Part shown: piece by piece, positions 8,004 to 15,277 of the stretch
How the letters are laid out: each line of letters starts with the position of its first letter
Position numbering within the stretch: the first letter of the stretch is position 1
NCBI GenBank assembly: GCA_902461815.1
Contig: CABPZE010000025.1
Location: 1 to 28,435, forward strand
Source: CAG-390 sp003523225
GTDB taxonomy: Bacteria; Bacillota; Clostridia; Oscillospirales; CAG-272
Direction: 5' to 3'
DNA: 28,435 bases
Notes under the pieces: generated by a model
Seen by the model: the letters and a program-made list of their open reading frames with translations, nothing else
Told to the model about the DNA's origin: nothing
Databases searched by the model: none
Made by a program: the position numbers and the translations under genes

Positions 8004-8588
8004 TCACGCCTGCATGAGACGGTCCACCATTGCATCCGAGCTGCTTTTTATGACCGAGGCATAATATGCGATAACAATGATCTCAAGCGCGGTGTTCAGC
8101 CTGCGTTTGGCTCCGCTGATCTTCTCCTCATAGTCGGAGGTGACTCTCTCTATGCACTCGCGAAGTGATCCCTCATTTGTTTCTCCGTCCGAGTTCATCA
8201 GCTCGTCAAGAATACGGCAGATATAATCGTAAAGCTGAGAATCGCGGATTATATCGTCCGAACGGTCATAAACACGCCCGTTGATATAGGATATGAGAAA
8301 AGCAATCTTATCGAGCTGCATACACGAACGCAGCATATTGATTATAAGTATATGCGCCAGCTGGTCGATATTATACTTTTTGAGCTTTGCGTTTTCCACC
8401 CATCCGCGCTTGGTCCAGTTCTGCAATGTCGAACCGTCAATTCCCGATATCTCCCTTATCTGCGACAGCATGATTCCGTCCTGAATATAGAAGATCTTTT
8501 TCAAAAACTCCATTCCCGTGACATTACCCATCGCATCACGCCTAAGCAGTGTACCCGGGATGAGCACGTCGTTTATCTGAAGCTTCAT
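8004..8588 (-). CDS. DUF1836 putative DNA-binding regulator
   Basis: 194 aa matching the DUF1836 pattern as I recall it: ISGIDGSTLQNWTKRGWVENAKLKKYNIDQLAHILIINMLR, then LDKIAFLISYINGRVYDRSDDII and an alpha-helical C-terminus. The first part looks like a MerR-type helix-turn-helix (about residues 38-70). DUF1836 proteins are widespread in Bacillota and largely uncharacterised. ATG 8588 has AAAGGAG about 7 bases upstream. It is the first gene of a unit with the NfeD-like, unknown membrane and flotillin genes. The promoter spacer is an 18-bp perfect palindrome, so autoregulation by this protein is an attractive inference. Confidence 0.85.
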   Translation of the reverse strand: MKLQINDVLIPGTLLRRDAMGNVTGMEFLKKIFYIQDGIMLSQIREISGIDGSTLQNWTKRGWVENAKLKKYNIDQLAHILIINMLRSCMQLDKIAFLISYINGRVYDRSDDIIRDSQLYDYICRILDELMNSDGETNEGSLRECIERVTSDYEEKISGAKRRLNTALEIIVIAYYASVIKSSSDAMVDRLMQA

Positions 8589-8625
8589 ACAGTTCTCCTT
8601 TCCCTTTGTGTGTTACAGTGACTTT

Positions 8626-8654
8626 ATTATATCACGCAGTCGCGTGATTGTCAA
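8626..8654 (-). promoter_or_regulatory. Consensus promoter with palindromic spacer (candidate operator)
   Basis: Minus strand TTGACA (8649-8654), 17-base spacer, TATAAT (8626-8631): a perfect consensus sigma-A promoter. The spacer is nearly all palindrome: ATCACGC (8631-8637), AGTC, GCGTGAT (8642-8648), a perfect 7-bp inverted repeat that overlaps the first base of the -10 box. A repressor or MerR-like regulator bound here would contact the spacer directly. The promoter lies 38 bp upstream of the DUF1836 start. Confidence 0.85.
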
Positions 8655-8695
8655 TAGGAAGATGCATATTTTGATAAATTTTTTTACGCAACATT

Positions 8696-9340
8696 TCACA
8701 GTCCGAACAACGGCAAAAGCTCTGAAAGCGATGTTACTTCCGCATCAGGGTGCGTCGACGGGTCATCCGGAGAAAAGTAAATAAACTGCCCCTGCCGTAT
8801 CCTGACCGTCATCATACCAAGAGCGTGGGCGGGTCTTACGTCATTATCGGGGCGATCCCCCACCATCACCGCACGTTCAGGAGCGCAACCCGCCGCCGAA
8901 AGCGCCGCAAGGAAAATAGCTTTGTCCGGTTTGCCGACGCCAAACTCGGCGCTTGAAAACACAAGCGATATATGATCGGAAAGTCCGAAGCGGCGCAGTC
9001 GATCCGCTGCTCCCGGAAGCTGGTTGGCAATTACGCCGAGCTTGTATTTTGACGACAGCTTTGAAAGTACCTCCGCCGCATCGGGATACGCACTTTCCCC
9101 CTCGTCCGAGTACTTAACATAACTTGCTCCGATTTTTTTGCACACATCCGAGAAGGGCGAGCCTCCCTTGCGTCCGAACTCCAATGCAAGACGTTCAAAC
9201 TCCTCGATGCTTATTCTCTCCGAACCGTTGCGCACTGACTCGTCAATCGCGATCCTTGCACGGCGTCTCTGCTCCCCGGTCTCATCCACAAGGGTATAGC
9301 CCATGTCAAAAAAAATCCATTCCGCATTTCTTAGGTTCAT
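8696..9340 (-). CDS. HAD-superfamily hydrolase-like protein (atypical motif I)
   Basis: 214 aa with HAD motifs: motif I FFDMGYTLVDE (nucleophile Asp12), motif II GVIANQ, motif III lysine in FGVGKPDKAIF, motif IV VMVGDRPDNDVRPAHALGM. The cap is helical (about residues 20-90, C1-type). The second acidic residue of the usual DxD is Gly14, and the Ser/Thr of motif II is Ala, so it may not be an ordinary phosphatase. I recall a clostridial subfamily with the same DxGxTL and IANQ pattern, function unknown. ATG 9340 follows GCGGAG by 8 bases, and a clear promoter lies at 9381-9409. The gene is divergent from the M50 protease gene. Confidence 0.85.
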   Translation of the reverse strand: MNLRNAEWIFFDMGYTLVDETGEQRRRARIAIDESVRNGSERISIEEFERLALEFGRKGGSPFSDVCKKIGASYVKYSDEGESAYPDAAEVLSKLSSKYKLGVIANQLPGAADRLRRFGLSDHISLVFSSAEFGVGKPDKAIFLAALSAAGCAPERAVMVGDRPDNDVRPAHALGMMTVRIRQGQFIYFSPDDPSTHPDAEVTSLSELLPLFGL

Positions 9341-9380
9341 ATGCGATACTCCGCTTCTTTTTAATAATAATTATGCGTAC

Positions 9381-9409
9381 ATTATAACATATATCCAACT
9401 TCATTTCAA
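9381..9409 (-). promoter_or_regulatory. Promoter for the HAD-family gene
   Basis: TTGAAA (9404-9409), 17-base spacer, TATAAT (9381-9386) on the minus strand, 41 bp upstream of the start codon. Confidence 0.75.
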
Positions 9410-9468
9410 TCGGTATGCCTCTATTTTGCGGCATATTCCGGCATAAAACGCAAAGCTCCGGGGGTAAC

Positions 9469-10083
9469 ATGCGCGACGGATTTCTTAAGATCGGGCTTTT
9501 GCCCGCAATACTGATATTTATAATGATAGCCTTTGAACCGCCGGGAGTCTCGCTCCCCTCGCTGTGCGCGGCGGTCATTCACGAATGCGGGCATCTGCTT
9601 GCTGCGCGACTGCTCGGCATTGAATTGCGCTCGCTTGATATTGGACCGCTCGGCGCAACGATACGGACGCGCGGCTCACTGATATCCTACGGCAAAGAGT
9701 GGCTGCTATGCGTAGCAGGACCGGCGGCAAATCTTGTTTCGGCTTCTGCGGCTTATATTTTCTGCCGAATCGGCGGAAAGATGTATACAGACTCCACCGC
9801 TTTCGGCTTTCTCTCGGTGTCTCTTATGCTTGCGCTGCTGAATCTTTTGCCAGTTGAGGGCTTTGACGGCGGAAGAATGCTATCCTGCGCAGTCGGCAGT
9901 CTTGCCGGTCCGCGCGCCGCCTCGGTACTGCTTGAGATCTGCTCCGTACTGTCAGTTTGCGGGCTGTGGATGCTTTCGATTTATCTGCTTCTCCGCTGGG
10001 GGTCTTCGCTGTCTCTTTTCGTTTTTTCGGCGTCGGTCTTCTACCGTATTTTCGTTGAATCAAACAAAAAACAGGACGTCTGA
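9469..10083 (+). CDS. M50 site-2-protease-family membrane metalloprotease
   Basis: 204 aa from ATG 9469 (preceded by GGGGG 4 bases upstream); the frame is open back to 9415, but the extra residues look non-homologous. Hydrophobic throughout. The zinc motif is HECGH (His38, Glu39, His42 from this start) inside a membrane helix. The second motif is NLLPVEGFDGGRM (Asn125, Asp133), the NxxPxxxxDG signature that supplies the third zinc ligand. Members cleave substrates within the membrane, for example SpoIVFB or RseP. It lacks a PDZ domain and is short, more like the SpoIVFB/YydH class. The substrate cannot be inferred from its neighbours: a HAD gene diverges from it, and a gene-free regulatory region follows. 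Confidence 0.85.
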   Translation: MRDGFLKIGLLPAILIFIMIAFEPPGVSLPSLCAAVIHECGHLLAARLLGIELRSLDIGPLGATIRTRGSLISYGKEWLLCVAGPAANLVSASAAYIFCRIGGKMYTDSTAFGFLSVSLMLALLNLLPVEGFDGGRMLSCAVGSLAGPRAASVLLEICSVLSVCGLWMLSIYLLLRWGSSLSLFVFSASVFYRIFVESNKKQDV

Positions 10084-10106
10084 AAAAGGCAGCAGTCAAG
10101 CCTTAG

Positions 10107-10240
10107 AATTTTTAAGAACGGCAGAGGTTTCGAGAGAATTTTTGAGGATTGCAAAGATTTTTTCAGCTTTTTGCGGATTTTCGCGGTCAAATTTAGATTT
10201 TTTTCGGTTTTTTTAGAATTTTCAGCTCTTTTTTTTGCAA
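10107..10240 (+). promoter_or_regulatory. Helically phased T-tracts (predicted curved DNA) upstream of potA promoter
   Basis: Runs of 4-8 T are centred near 10111, 10141, 10160, 10170, 10180, 10201, 10211, 10221 and 10232, close to multiples of one helical turn. Such phasing causes intrinsic curvature. The tract ends about 10 bp before the -35 box at 10247. No gene is visible in 10084-10445. Confidence 0.6.
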
Positions 10241-10246
10241 ATACTA

Positions 10247-10275
10247 TTGCATTTTAAGACGTTATCTGCTACAAT
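10247..10275 (+). promoter_or_regulatory. Promoter for the potABCD operon
   Basis: TTGCAT (10247-10252), 17-base spacer, TACAAT (10270-10275). Transcription would start near 10282, leaving a leader of about 165 nt before potA. Confidence 0.75.
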
Positions 10276-10281
10276 ATGTGC

Positions 10282-10392
10282 GGAAAACGAGGTACGCAGG
10301 TACACACGGCTTTTTTACAAACCGCAAAGGCTCAAGGTCGGACTTATAGGTTAAGGCTTTTGAAGCGCTCGCGGTTTGTATTGCTTTTTTCC
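10282..10392 (+). promoter_or_regulatory. Structured potA leader, possible attenuator or riboswitch
   Basis: Within the 5' leader, ACAAACCGC (10317-10325) is perfectly complementary to GCGGTTTGT (10371-10379), enclosing about 45 nt. The enclosed part can form small hairpins (CTTA/TAAG, GCTT/AAGC). A TTTTTT run begins 5 nt after the closing helix (10385-10390). A second T6 run (10311-10316) follows a possible weaker hairpin (GTACgcagGTAC). The layout resembles a terminator-coupled regulatory leader, but I recognise no known riboswitch class. Confidence 0.45.
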
Positions 10393-10445
10393 GTTGTGTG
10401 ACATAGACCCGTTCCGAATTTTTTTGCTTAAAGGAAAGTATCGGA

Positions 10446-11570
10446 ATGAACAATGAAAAGCTTGTAGAGCTTCGTTCGGTGTCAAAGGAATTTGACGGCG
10501 AACAGGTGCTCCGCTCCGTCAGCCTCGACGTTCACAACGAGGAATTCGTCACCCTGCTCGGTCCGTCGGGCTGCGGCAAAACCACCACCCTCCGCATTAT
10601 AGGCGGCTTCGTCACCCCTGATTCGGGAGACGTGATTTTTGAGGGCAAACGCATTAACGACCTGCCCACGCATAAGCGACAGGTCAACACCGTTTTCCAA
10701 CGCTATGCGCTTTTCCCGCATCTCAATGTTTACGAGAACATAGCCTTCGGTCTGCGTCTTAAAAAAACGCCGGAAGCAGAGATCCGTACCGAGGTAAAAC
10801 GTATGCTCTCGCTGGTCAACCTCAAGGGCTTTGAAGCCCGCAAGGTCACTACCCTTTCGGGCGGACAGCAGCAGCGCGTAGCCATAGCCCGCGCGCTTAT
10901 CAACCGTCCGCGCCTGCTTTTGCTTGACGAGCCGCTCGGCGCTCTCGACCTCAAGCTGCGTAAGGACATGCAGGTTGAACTGAAGCAGATGCAGCGTCAG
11001 ACCGGCATCACCTTTATTTATGTTACACACGATCAGGAGGAAGCGCTGTCGATGTCCGACACCATAGTTGTTATGGCGGACGGAAAGATACAGCAGATAG
11101 GTACTCCCGAAAAAATATACAACGAGCCCGAAAACGCATTTGTTGCAGATTTCATCGGTGAATCCAACATCGTATCCGGTATCATGAACGAAGACTATCT
11201 TGTCTCCTTTGCCGGACAGAAGTTCCGCTGTGAGGATCACGGATTTGCCAAAAACGAGCCCGTGGATGTTGTTGTACGCCCCGAGGATATTGACATCGTA
11301 CCCGTAAGCGACAGTATGCTCACCGGAAATGTCACCGGCGTAACCTTCAAGGGGGACTATTACGAGGTCATAGCAGACATTGACAACTTCAAATGGATGA
11401 TAGAAACGACCGAGCGCTTTGCTCCCGGTCAGACTATCGGTATCTCCATTGACCCCAACGAAATACAGGTAATGAAAAAATCCGAATACTCCGGAAAATT
11501 CGGAGATTATTCCACCTTCAGCGATGAAATGGAACACCTCTCCGACGTCACGGAGGAGGAAGCGCAATGA
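10446..11570 (+). CDS. potA: Spermidine/putrescine ABC transporter ATPase PotA
   Basis: 374 aa. Nucleotide-binding domain: Walker A GPSGCGKTT (residues 39-47), Q-loop VFQRYALFPH, signature LSGGQQQR (137-144), Walker B LLLLDEP ending in Asp161-Glu162, switch His195 in VTHD. A C-terminal TOBE-like beta domain follows (about 240-350), as in PotA/MalK proteins. It energises polyamine uptake with the PotB/PotC permeases and PotD binding protein encoded immediately downstream. ATG 10446 is preceded by AGGAAAG about 7 bases upstream. Its stop overlaps potB (ATGA), so the four genes are translated as a unit. Substrate assignment rests on the gene set and PotD similarity. Confidence 0.95.
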   Translation: MNNEKLVELRSVSKEFDGEQVLRSVSLDVHNEEFVTLLGPSGCGKTTTLRIIGGFVTPDSGDVIFEGKRINDLPTHKRQVNTVFQRYALFPHLNVYENIAFGLRLKKTPEAEIRTEVKRMLSLVNLKGFEARKVTTLSGGQQQRVAIARALINRPRLLLLDEPLGALDLKLRKDMQVELKQMQRQTGITFIYVTHDQEEALSMSDTIVVMADGKIQQIGTPEKIYNEPENAFVADFIGESNIVSGIMNEDYLVSFAGQKFRCEDHGFAKNEPVDVVVRPEDIDIVPVSDSMLTGNVTGVTFKGDYYEVIADIDNFKWMIETTERFAPGQTIGISIDPNEIQVMKKSEYSGKFGDYSTFSDEMEHLSDVTEEEAQ

Positions 11571-12400
11571 ACGGTAAAAAGAACCTTCTGCGCTCGGCAG
11601 CTGCGGCGCCTCACATAGTATGGACGATAATGTTCATAGCTGCGCCGCTGTTGTTCGTGATCTATTACGCCTTCACGGACAGCAACGGTTCTTTCACACT
11701 TGACAACATCATGTCGCTCGGCAATTACTCTGAAACCTTTCTGCTTTCGGTCTGCTTTGCCATGATCGCCACCGTCATCTGCCTGCTCGTCGCTTATCCG
11801 CTTGCATACGCCATTTCCCGAACCGGAGAGCGCACTCAGCGCGTGCTTGTGATGCTTGCAATGCTTCCAATGTGGATGAATCTGCTTATCCGCACCTACT
11901 CCATGCTGGCTATCCTTGACGACGGCGGTATTATCAACCGTCTGCTTACTTCCATAGGAATGTCCGAGCTTCACATCATCGGCACACCCGGCGCAGTCAT
12001 ATTCGGTATGGTCTATAACTTTTTCCCTTATATGCTGCTGCCGATATACACAACTATGTCAAAAATGGACATCAGACTCATCGAAGCGGCGCAGGATCTC
12101 GGATGCAACAGCTTTGGCGTGCTTCGCCATGTCATACTTCCCCTTTCAGCCTCCGGAGTGATCTCTGGGATAACTATGGTTTTTGTTCCCTCTATCAGCA
12201 CGTTTTATATTTCCCAGAAGCTCGGCGGCGGAACCTTTGACCTTATCGGTGACACTATCGAGCGTCAGTTCCAGCGTCCCGACACCTATAACGTCGGCGC
12301 GGCGATATCCCTTGTAATGATGGTGCTTATCCTCATTTCCATCGCCATAATGAACCGCTTCGCGGGTGACGATGACTCGACGGGAGGTATAATGGTATGA
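11567..12400 (+). CDS. potB: Spermidine/putrescine ABC transporter permease PotB
   Basis: 277-aa integral membrane permease with about six hydrophobic helices. The conserved binding-protein-dependent transport (EAA) loop reads MDIRLIEAAQDLGCNSFGVLRHVILPLS, which contacts the ATPase. The N-terminal segment (PHIVWTIMFIAAPLLFVIYYAF) matches the PotB/CysU-type start. ATG 11567 overlaps the potA stop and its own stop overlaps potC, giving the tight overlaps typical of stoichiometric ABC operons. Confidence 0.94.
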   Translation: MNGKKNLLRSAAAAPHIVWTIMFIAAPLLFVIYYAFTDSNGSFTLDNIMSLGNYSETFLLSVCFAMIATVICLLVAYPLAYAISRTGERTQRVLVMLAMLPMWMNLLIRTYSMLAILDDGGIINRLLTSIGMSELHIIGTPGAVIFGMVYNFFPYMLLPIYTTMSKMDIRLIEAAQDLGCNSFGVLRHVILPLSASGVISGITMVFVPSISTFYISQKLGGGTFDLIGDTIERQFQRPDTYNVGAAISLVMMVLILISIAIMNRFAGDDDSTGGIMV

Positions 12401-13224
12401 AAAATCTTTCCCGCGTGTATATTGCGCTTTGCTTTATTATCCTTTACGCCCCGATCGCAGTGCTCATGCTGTTCTCCTTCAACAGCACCTCAAGCACAGG
12501 CGTGTTTTCGGGCTTTTCGCTTTACTGGTACCGCGAACTGTTCAAAAACGCAAACGTCTTCAACGCGCTGCGCAATACGCTGATACTCGCAGTAACCTCA
12601 TCTGTTACCGCTACCGTTATCGGTACAGGCGCTGCGGTAGGACTTGACCGTATGCGCTCACGCCGTATGCGCGGTGTAATAACCTCTCTCACCAATGTAC
12701 CTATGATGAACCCCGATATTGTAACCGGCGTTTCAATGATGCTGCTGTTCGTCTTTGTGGGGACTCTTGTCGGTGCAACGCAGGATAAGCTGAACTTTTG
12801 GACTCTGTTCATAGCTCACGTGACCTTCAACCTGCCGTATGTGATCCTTAACATCACCCCTAAGCTCAAACAGATGGATCGCAACCTGCCGGAGGCGGCT
12901 CAGGATCTCGGCTGCACCCCGCTCCAGTCCTTCTTCAAGGTTGAGCTTCCCGCCATAATGCCCGGAGTTCTCAGCGGACTCATCATGGCGTTCACGCTGT
13001 CGCTTGACGACTTCGTGATAAGCTATTTCACCTCCGGAAGTGACTTCCAGACTCTTCCCATCCTTATCTACTCAATGACCAAAAAGGAAGTCAAACCGGA
13101 CATCTACGCTCTTTCGACCCTTATCATCATAACTATTCTGGCGCTGCTTCTGCTCTCCAACTTTGCGGGAAGCAGATCTGACGGACGCCGTCAATCACGT
13201 AAAACCAAAAAGGAGGTTCACTGA
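12397..13224 (+). CDS. potC: Spermidine/putrescine ABC transporter permease PotC
   Basis: 275-aa second permease with about six helices. It shows the PotC-like N-terminus YIALCFIILYAPIAVLMLFSFN and SLYWYRELF segment. The EAA loop is LPEAAQDLGCTPLQSFFKVELPAI, followed by PGVLSGLIMAFTLSLDDFVISYFTSG, characteristic of PotC/PotI. ATG 12397 overlaps the potB stop (ATGA). potD begins 2 bases after its stop. Confidence 0.95.
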   Translation: MKNLSRVYIALCFIILYAPIAVLMLFSFNSTSSTGVFSGFSLYWYRELFKNANVFNALRNTLILAVTSSVTATVIGTGAAVGLDRMRSRRMRGVITSLTNVPMMNPDIVTGVSMMLLFVFVGTLVGATQDKLNFWTLFIAHVTFNLPYVILNITPKLKQMDRNLPEAAQDLGCTPLQSFFKVELPAIMPGVLSGLIMAFTLSLDDFVISYFTSGSDFQTLPILIYSMTKKEVKPDIYALSTLIIITILALLLLSNFAGSRSDGRRQSRKTKKEVH

Positions 13225-13226
13225 CC

Positions 13227-14459
13227 ATGAATCGCAAAACCGCAAAAAAAATTCTTCCCAAGCTTCTCCTGCTGCTTACTGTTGCGGCACTTATGACCCC
13301 CATCTTCTGCTCCTGCGTTCAAAGCGATGTAACTGTGCTCAATGTGTATAACTGGGGCGAATACATTTCGGACGGCTCGGAGGACTCATATGACACCAAC
13401 GCCGCGTTTGAGGAATGGTATCTTGCGGAATACGGCAAGGAAGTAAAGGTAAACTACACCACATACGCCTCAAACGAGGATATGTATGCAAAGCTCAAAA
13501 GCGGAGCGGTAAAGTACGACATCGTCATTCCCTCCGACTATATGATCGAGCTGATGATAGAGGAGGATATGCTTGAGGAGATCGACTTTTCAAACATTCC
13601 CAACTATCAGTATATAGACGAAAAATATCGTAATCTTTTCTATGACCCCGATAACAAATATTCCGTTCCCTATACCTATGGAATGGTTGGAATCATCTAC
13701 AACACAAAAATGGTAGAGGGTACGCCCGACAGCTGGAGCCTTATGTGGGATGAAAACTACAAGGGCAAAATATTGAACTTCAATAACCCGCGTGACGCCT
13801 TCGGCACTGCAATGTATAAGCTCGGTATCGACGTAAACACCTCCGATACCGCTGACTGGGATGCCGCCTTTGAAGCACTGAAAGCTCAGAAGCCGCTGGT
13901 ACAGAGCTATGTAATGGACGAGATCTTCAACAAGATGAAAGGCGCGTCCGCCGCGATCGCTCCTTATTACGCCGGAGACTTTCTGACCATGTATGACGAC
14001 AACAACGACCTTGCTTTCTATTATCCCAAGGAAGGAACCAACGTATTTATCGATGCCATATGCATCCCCAATGGAACTCAGCACAAGGACATTGCAGAAG
14101 CGTACATCAACTTTATGCTCTCCGAAGATGCGGCGATTGCCAACGCTGAGTATATCGGCTACGCCTCACCCAACACACTTGTCCGCGACAGTGCTGAATA
14201 TGCCGAATATATGAATGAGATACACCCGGATGCGTATGATATTCTGTATCCCGAAAATGTTGAATTTCTTACGTCATATTTCAAGAACCAGTCAAGCGAA
14301 ACACGCAGCTATATGAACAACCTTTGGGAGGATCTCAAGATAGAAAGCTCCTTCGGCGGTTGGATCTACATTGCCTGCGCCGTAATAGTTGTTCTGCTTG
14401 CTGCATGGGCGATATTCAGCTCCATAAGAAAGAAAAACCGCGCCAAAAAATACGAATAA
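13227..14459 (+). CDS. potD: Polyamine-binding protein PotD with C-terminal membrane anchor
   Basis: 410-aa extracellular substrate-binding protein. The N-terminus has a signal/lipoprotein-like peptide (KKILPKLLLLLTVAALMTPIFCSC; the lipobox is imperfect, with Ser before the second Cys). The mature part begins LNVYNWGEYIS, the conserved PotD opening with aromatic and acidic polyamine contacts, and continues with DIVIPSDYM and VPYTYGMVGIIYN. PotD usually ends after the second lobe (about 350 aa). Here a hydrophobic helix (about residues 377-397) and a basic tail RKKNRAKKYE follow, suggesting a second, C-terminal membrane anchor. GGAGG precedes ATG 13227 by 10 bases. The LiaF-like gene follows after 12 bp. 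Confidence 0.92.
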   Translation: MNRKTAKKILPKLLLLLTVAALMTPIFCSCVQSDVTVLNVYNWGEYISDGSEDSYDTNAAFEEWYLAEYGKEVKVNYTTYASNEDMYAKLKSGAVKYDIVIPSDYMIELMIEEDMLEEIDFSNIPNYQYIDEKYRNLFYDPDNKYSVPYTYGMVGIIYNTKMVEGTPDSWSLMWDENYKGKILNFNNPRDAFGTAMYKLGIDVNTSDTADWDAAFEALKAQKPLVQSYVMDEIFNKMKGASAAIAPYYAGDFLTMYDDNNDLAFYYPKEGTNVFIDAICIPNGTQHKDIAEAYINFMLSEDAAIANAEYIGYASPNTLVRDSAEYAEYMNEIHPDAYDILYPENVEFLTSYFKNQSSETRSYMNNLWEDLKIESSFGGWIYIACAVIVVLLAAWAIFSSIRKKNRAKKYE

Positions 14460-14471
14460 GGCGGTAATCTC

Positions 14472-15194
14472 ATGAATGTAAGAAAAACTCTCAACCGTAT
14501 AGTCTTCGGTCTGCTCTTTATCGGTGCAGGCGTAGGATATGTCTGTAAGATAGCCGGAATATGGCCTGATTTCACCATATTCTTTCCCGGCTGGTGGACG
14601 CTTTTCATCATAGTTCCTATGGTGCTTTCGATCATCAACGACGGTCCGGGCATCTTCAACATTTCCCTTCTTCTTCTCGGAGTGGCGCTCCTGCTCTCCA
14701 ACGATGCGTACAACATCATTGAATTTCAGCAGTTTATCTGGGTGGCGCTTGCTGCGCTGCTTATTGTAATAGGTATAAGAATAATCTGCGCGCCTATGAT
14801 ACGCCGCGCCAAATACAACCGCACACTACGCGCCACACAGCCCGCCGGAACCTATTACAGTGAATCAGACGGCAAGAAAAAGTTCAATTCCAGCTTTACC
14901 AGCACCACCGAAAACTATGACGGACAGGTGTTTGAAGGCGCCAGCGTGTCCGTGAATTTCGGGGAAATGACGCTTGACTTGCGCGGAGCGATCTTCAATT
15001 TTGACACGGTAATTGATGCAAGCGCCGCATTCGGAGAGGTCAACATCCTGTTGCCGGACAATGTAAACATACGGCTTGACAGTTCCTCGTTCCTCGGCGG
15101 TGTGAACAACCGCCACCGCAACCCCGCTCACAGCGATCTGCCTACCGTAATTATCAACGCCGGAGCCTCCTTCGGAGTCGTCAATATCAAGTAG
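14472..15194 (+). CDS. LiaF-like membrane protein
   Basis: 240 aa. About four hydrophobic helices fill residues 9-106 (two hairpins, LiaI/LiaF-like transmembrane module). A soluble beta-repeat domain (about 150-240) follows, with VSVNFGEMTLDLRGA, ASAAFGEVNILLPDNVNI and INAGASFGVVNIK, the repeated 'xFGxxxIxLP' style of the LiaF/YvqF C-terminal domain. LiaF proteins inhibit LiaRS envelope-stress signalling in Bacillus, but no two-component genes are nearby, so a different role is possible. It starts 12 bp after potD with a modest AAGGCGG site and is followed by a strong terminator, so it is likely the last gene of the pot transcript. Confidence 0.8.
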   Translation: MNVRKTLNRIVFGLLFIGAGVGYVCKIAGIWPDFTIFFPGWWTLFIIVPMVLSIINDGPGIFNISLLLLGVALLLSNDAYNIIEFQQFIWVALAALLIVIGIRIICAPMIRRAKYNRTLRATQPAGTYYSESDGKKKFNSSFTSTTENYDGQVFEGASVSVNFGEMTLDLRGAIFNFDTVIDASAAFGEVNILLPDNVNIRLDSSSFLGGVNNRHRNPAHSDLPTVIINAGASFGVVNIK

Positions 15195-15209
15195 TCAGAA
15201 AAAACAGAT

Positions 15210-15260
15210 CTCCCTCTTTTGCGGAGCGTAAGGCGCTTCGTAAAAGAGGGAGAATTTTTT
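15210..15260 (+). terminator. Terminator after the pot/LiaF-like transcript
   Basis: Stem CTCCCTCTTTT (15210-15220) pairs with AAAAGAGGGAG (15242-15252), with an inner GAGCG/CGCTT stem, followed by TTTTTT at 15255-15260. Confidence 0.9.
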
Positions 15261-15277
15261 AATTGTATATCATATCA

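Noticed and set aside
10482..11567. 361-codon open frame antisense to potA
   Set aside because: Fully opposite a clear PotA with all ABC motifs; no ribosome site or family resemblance.
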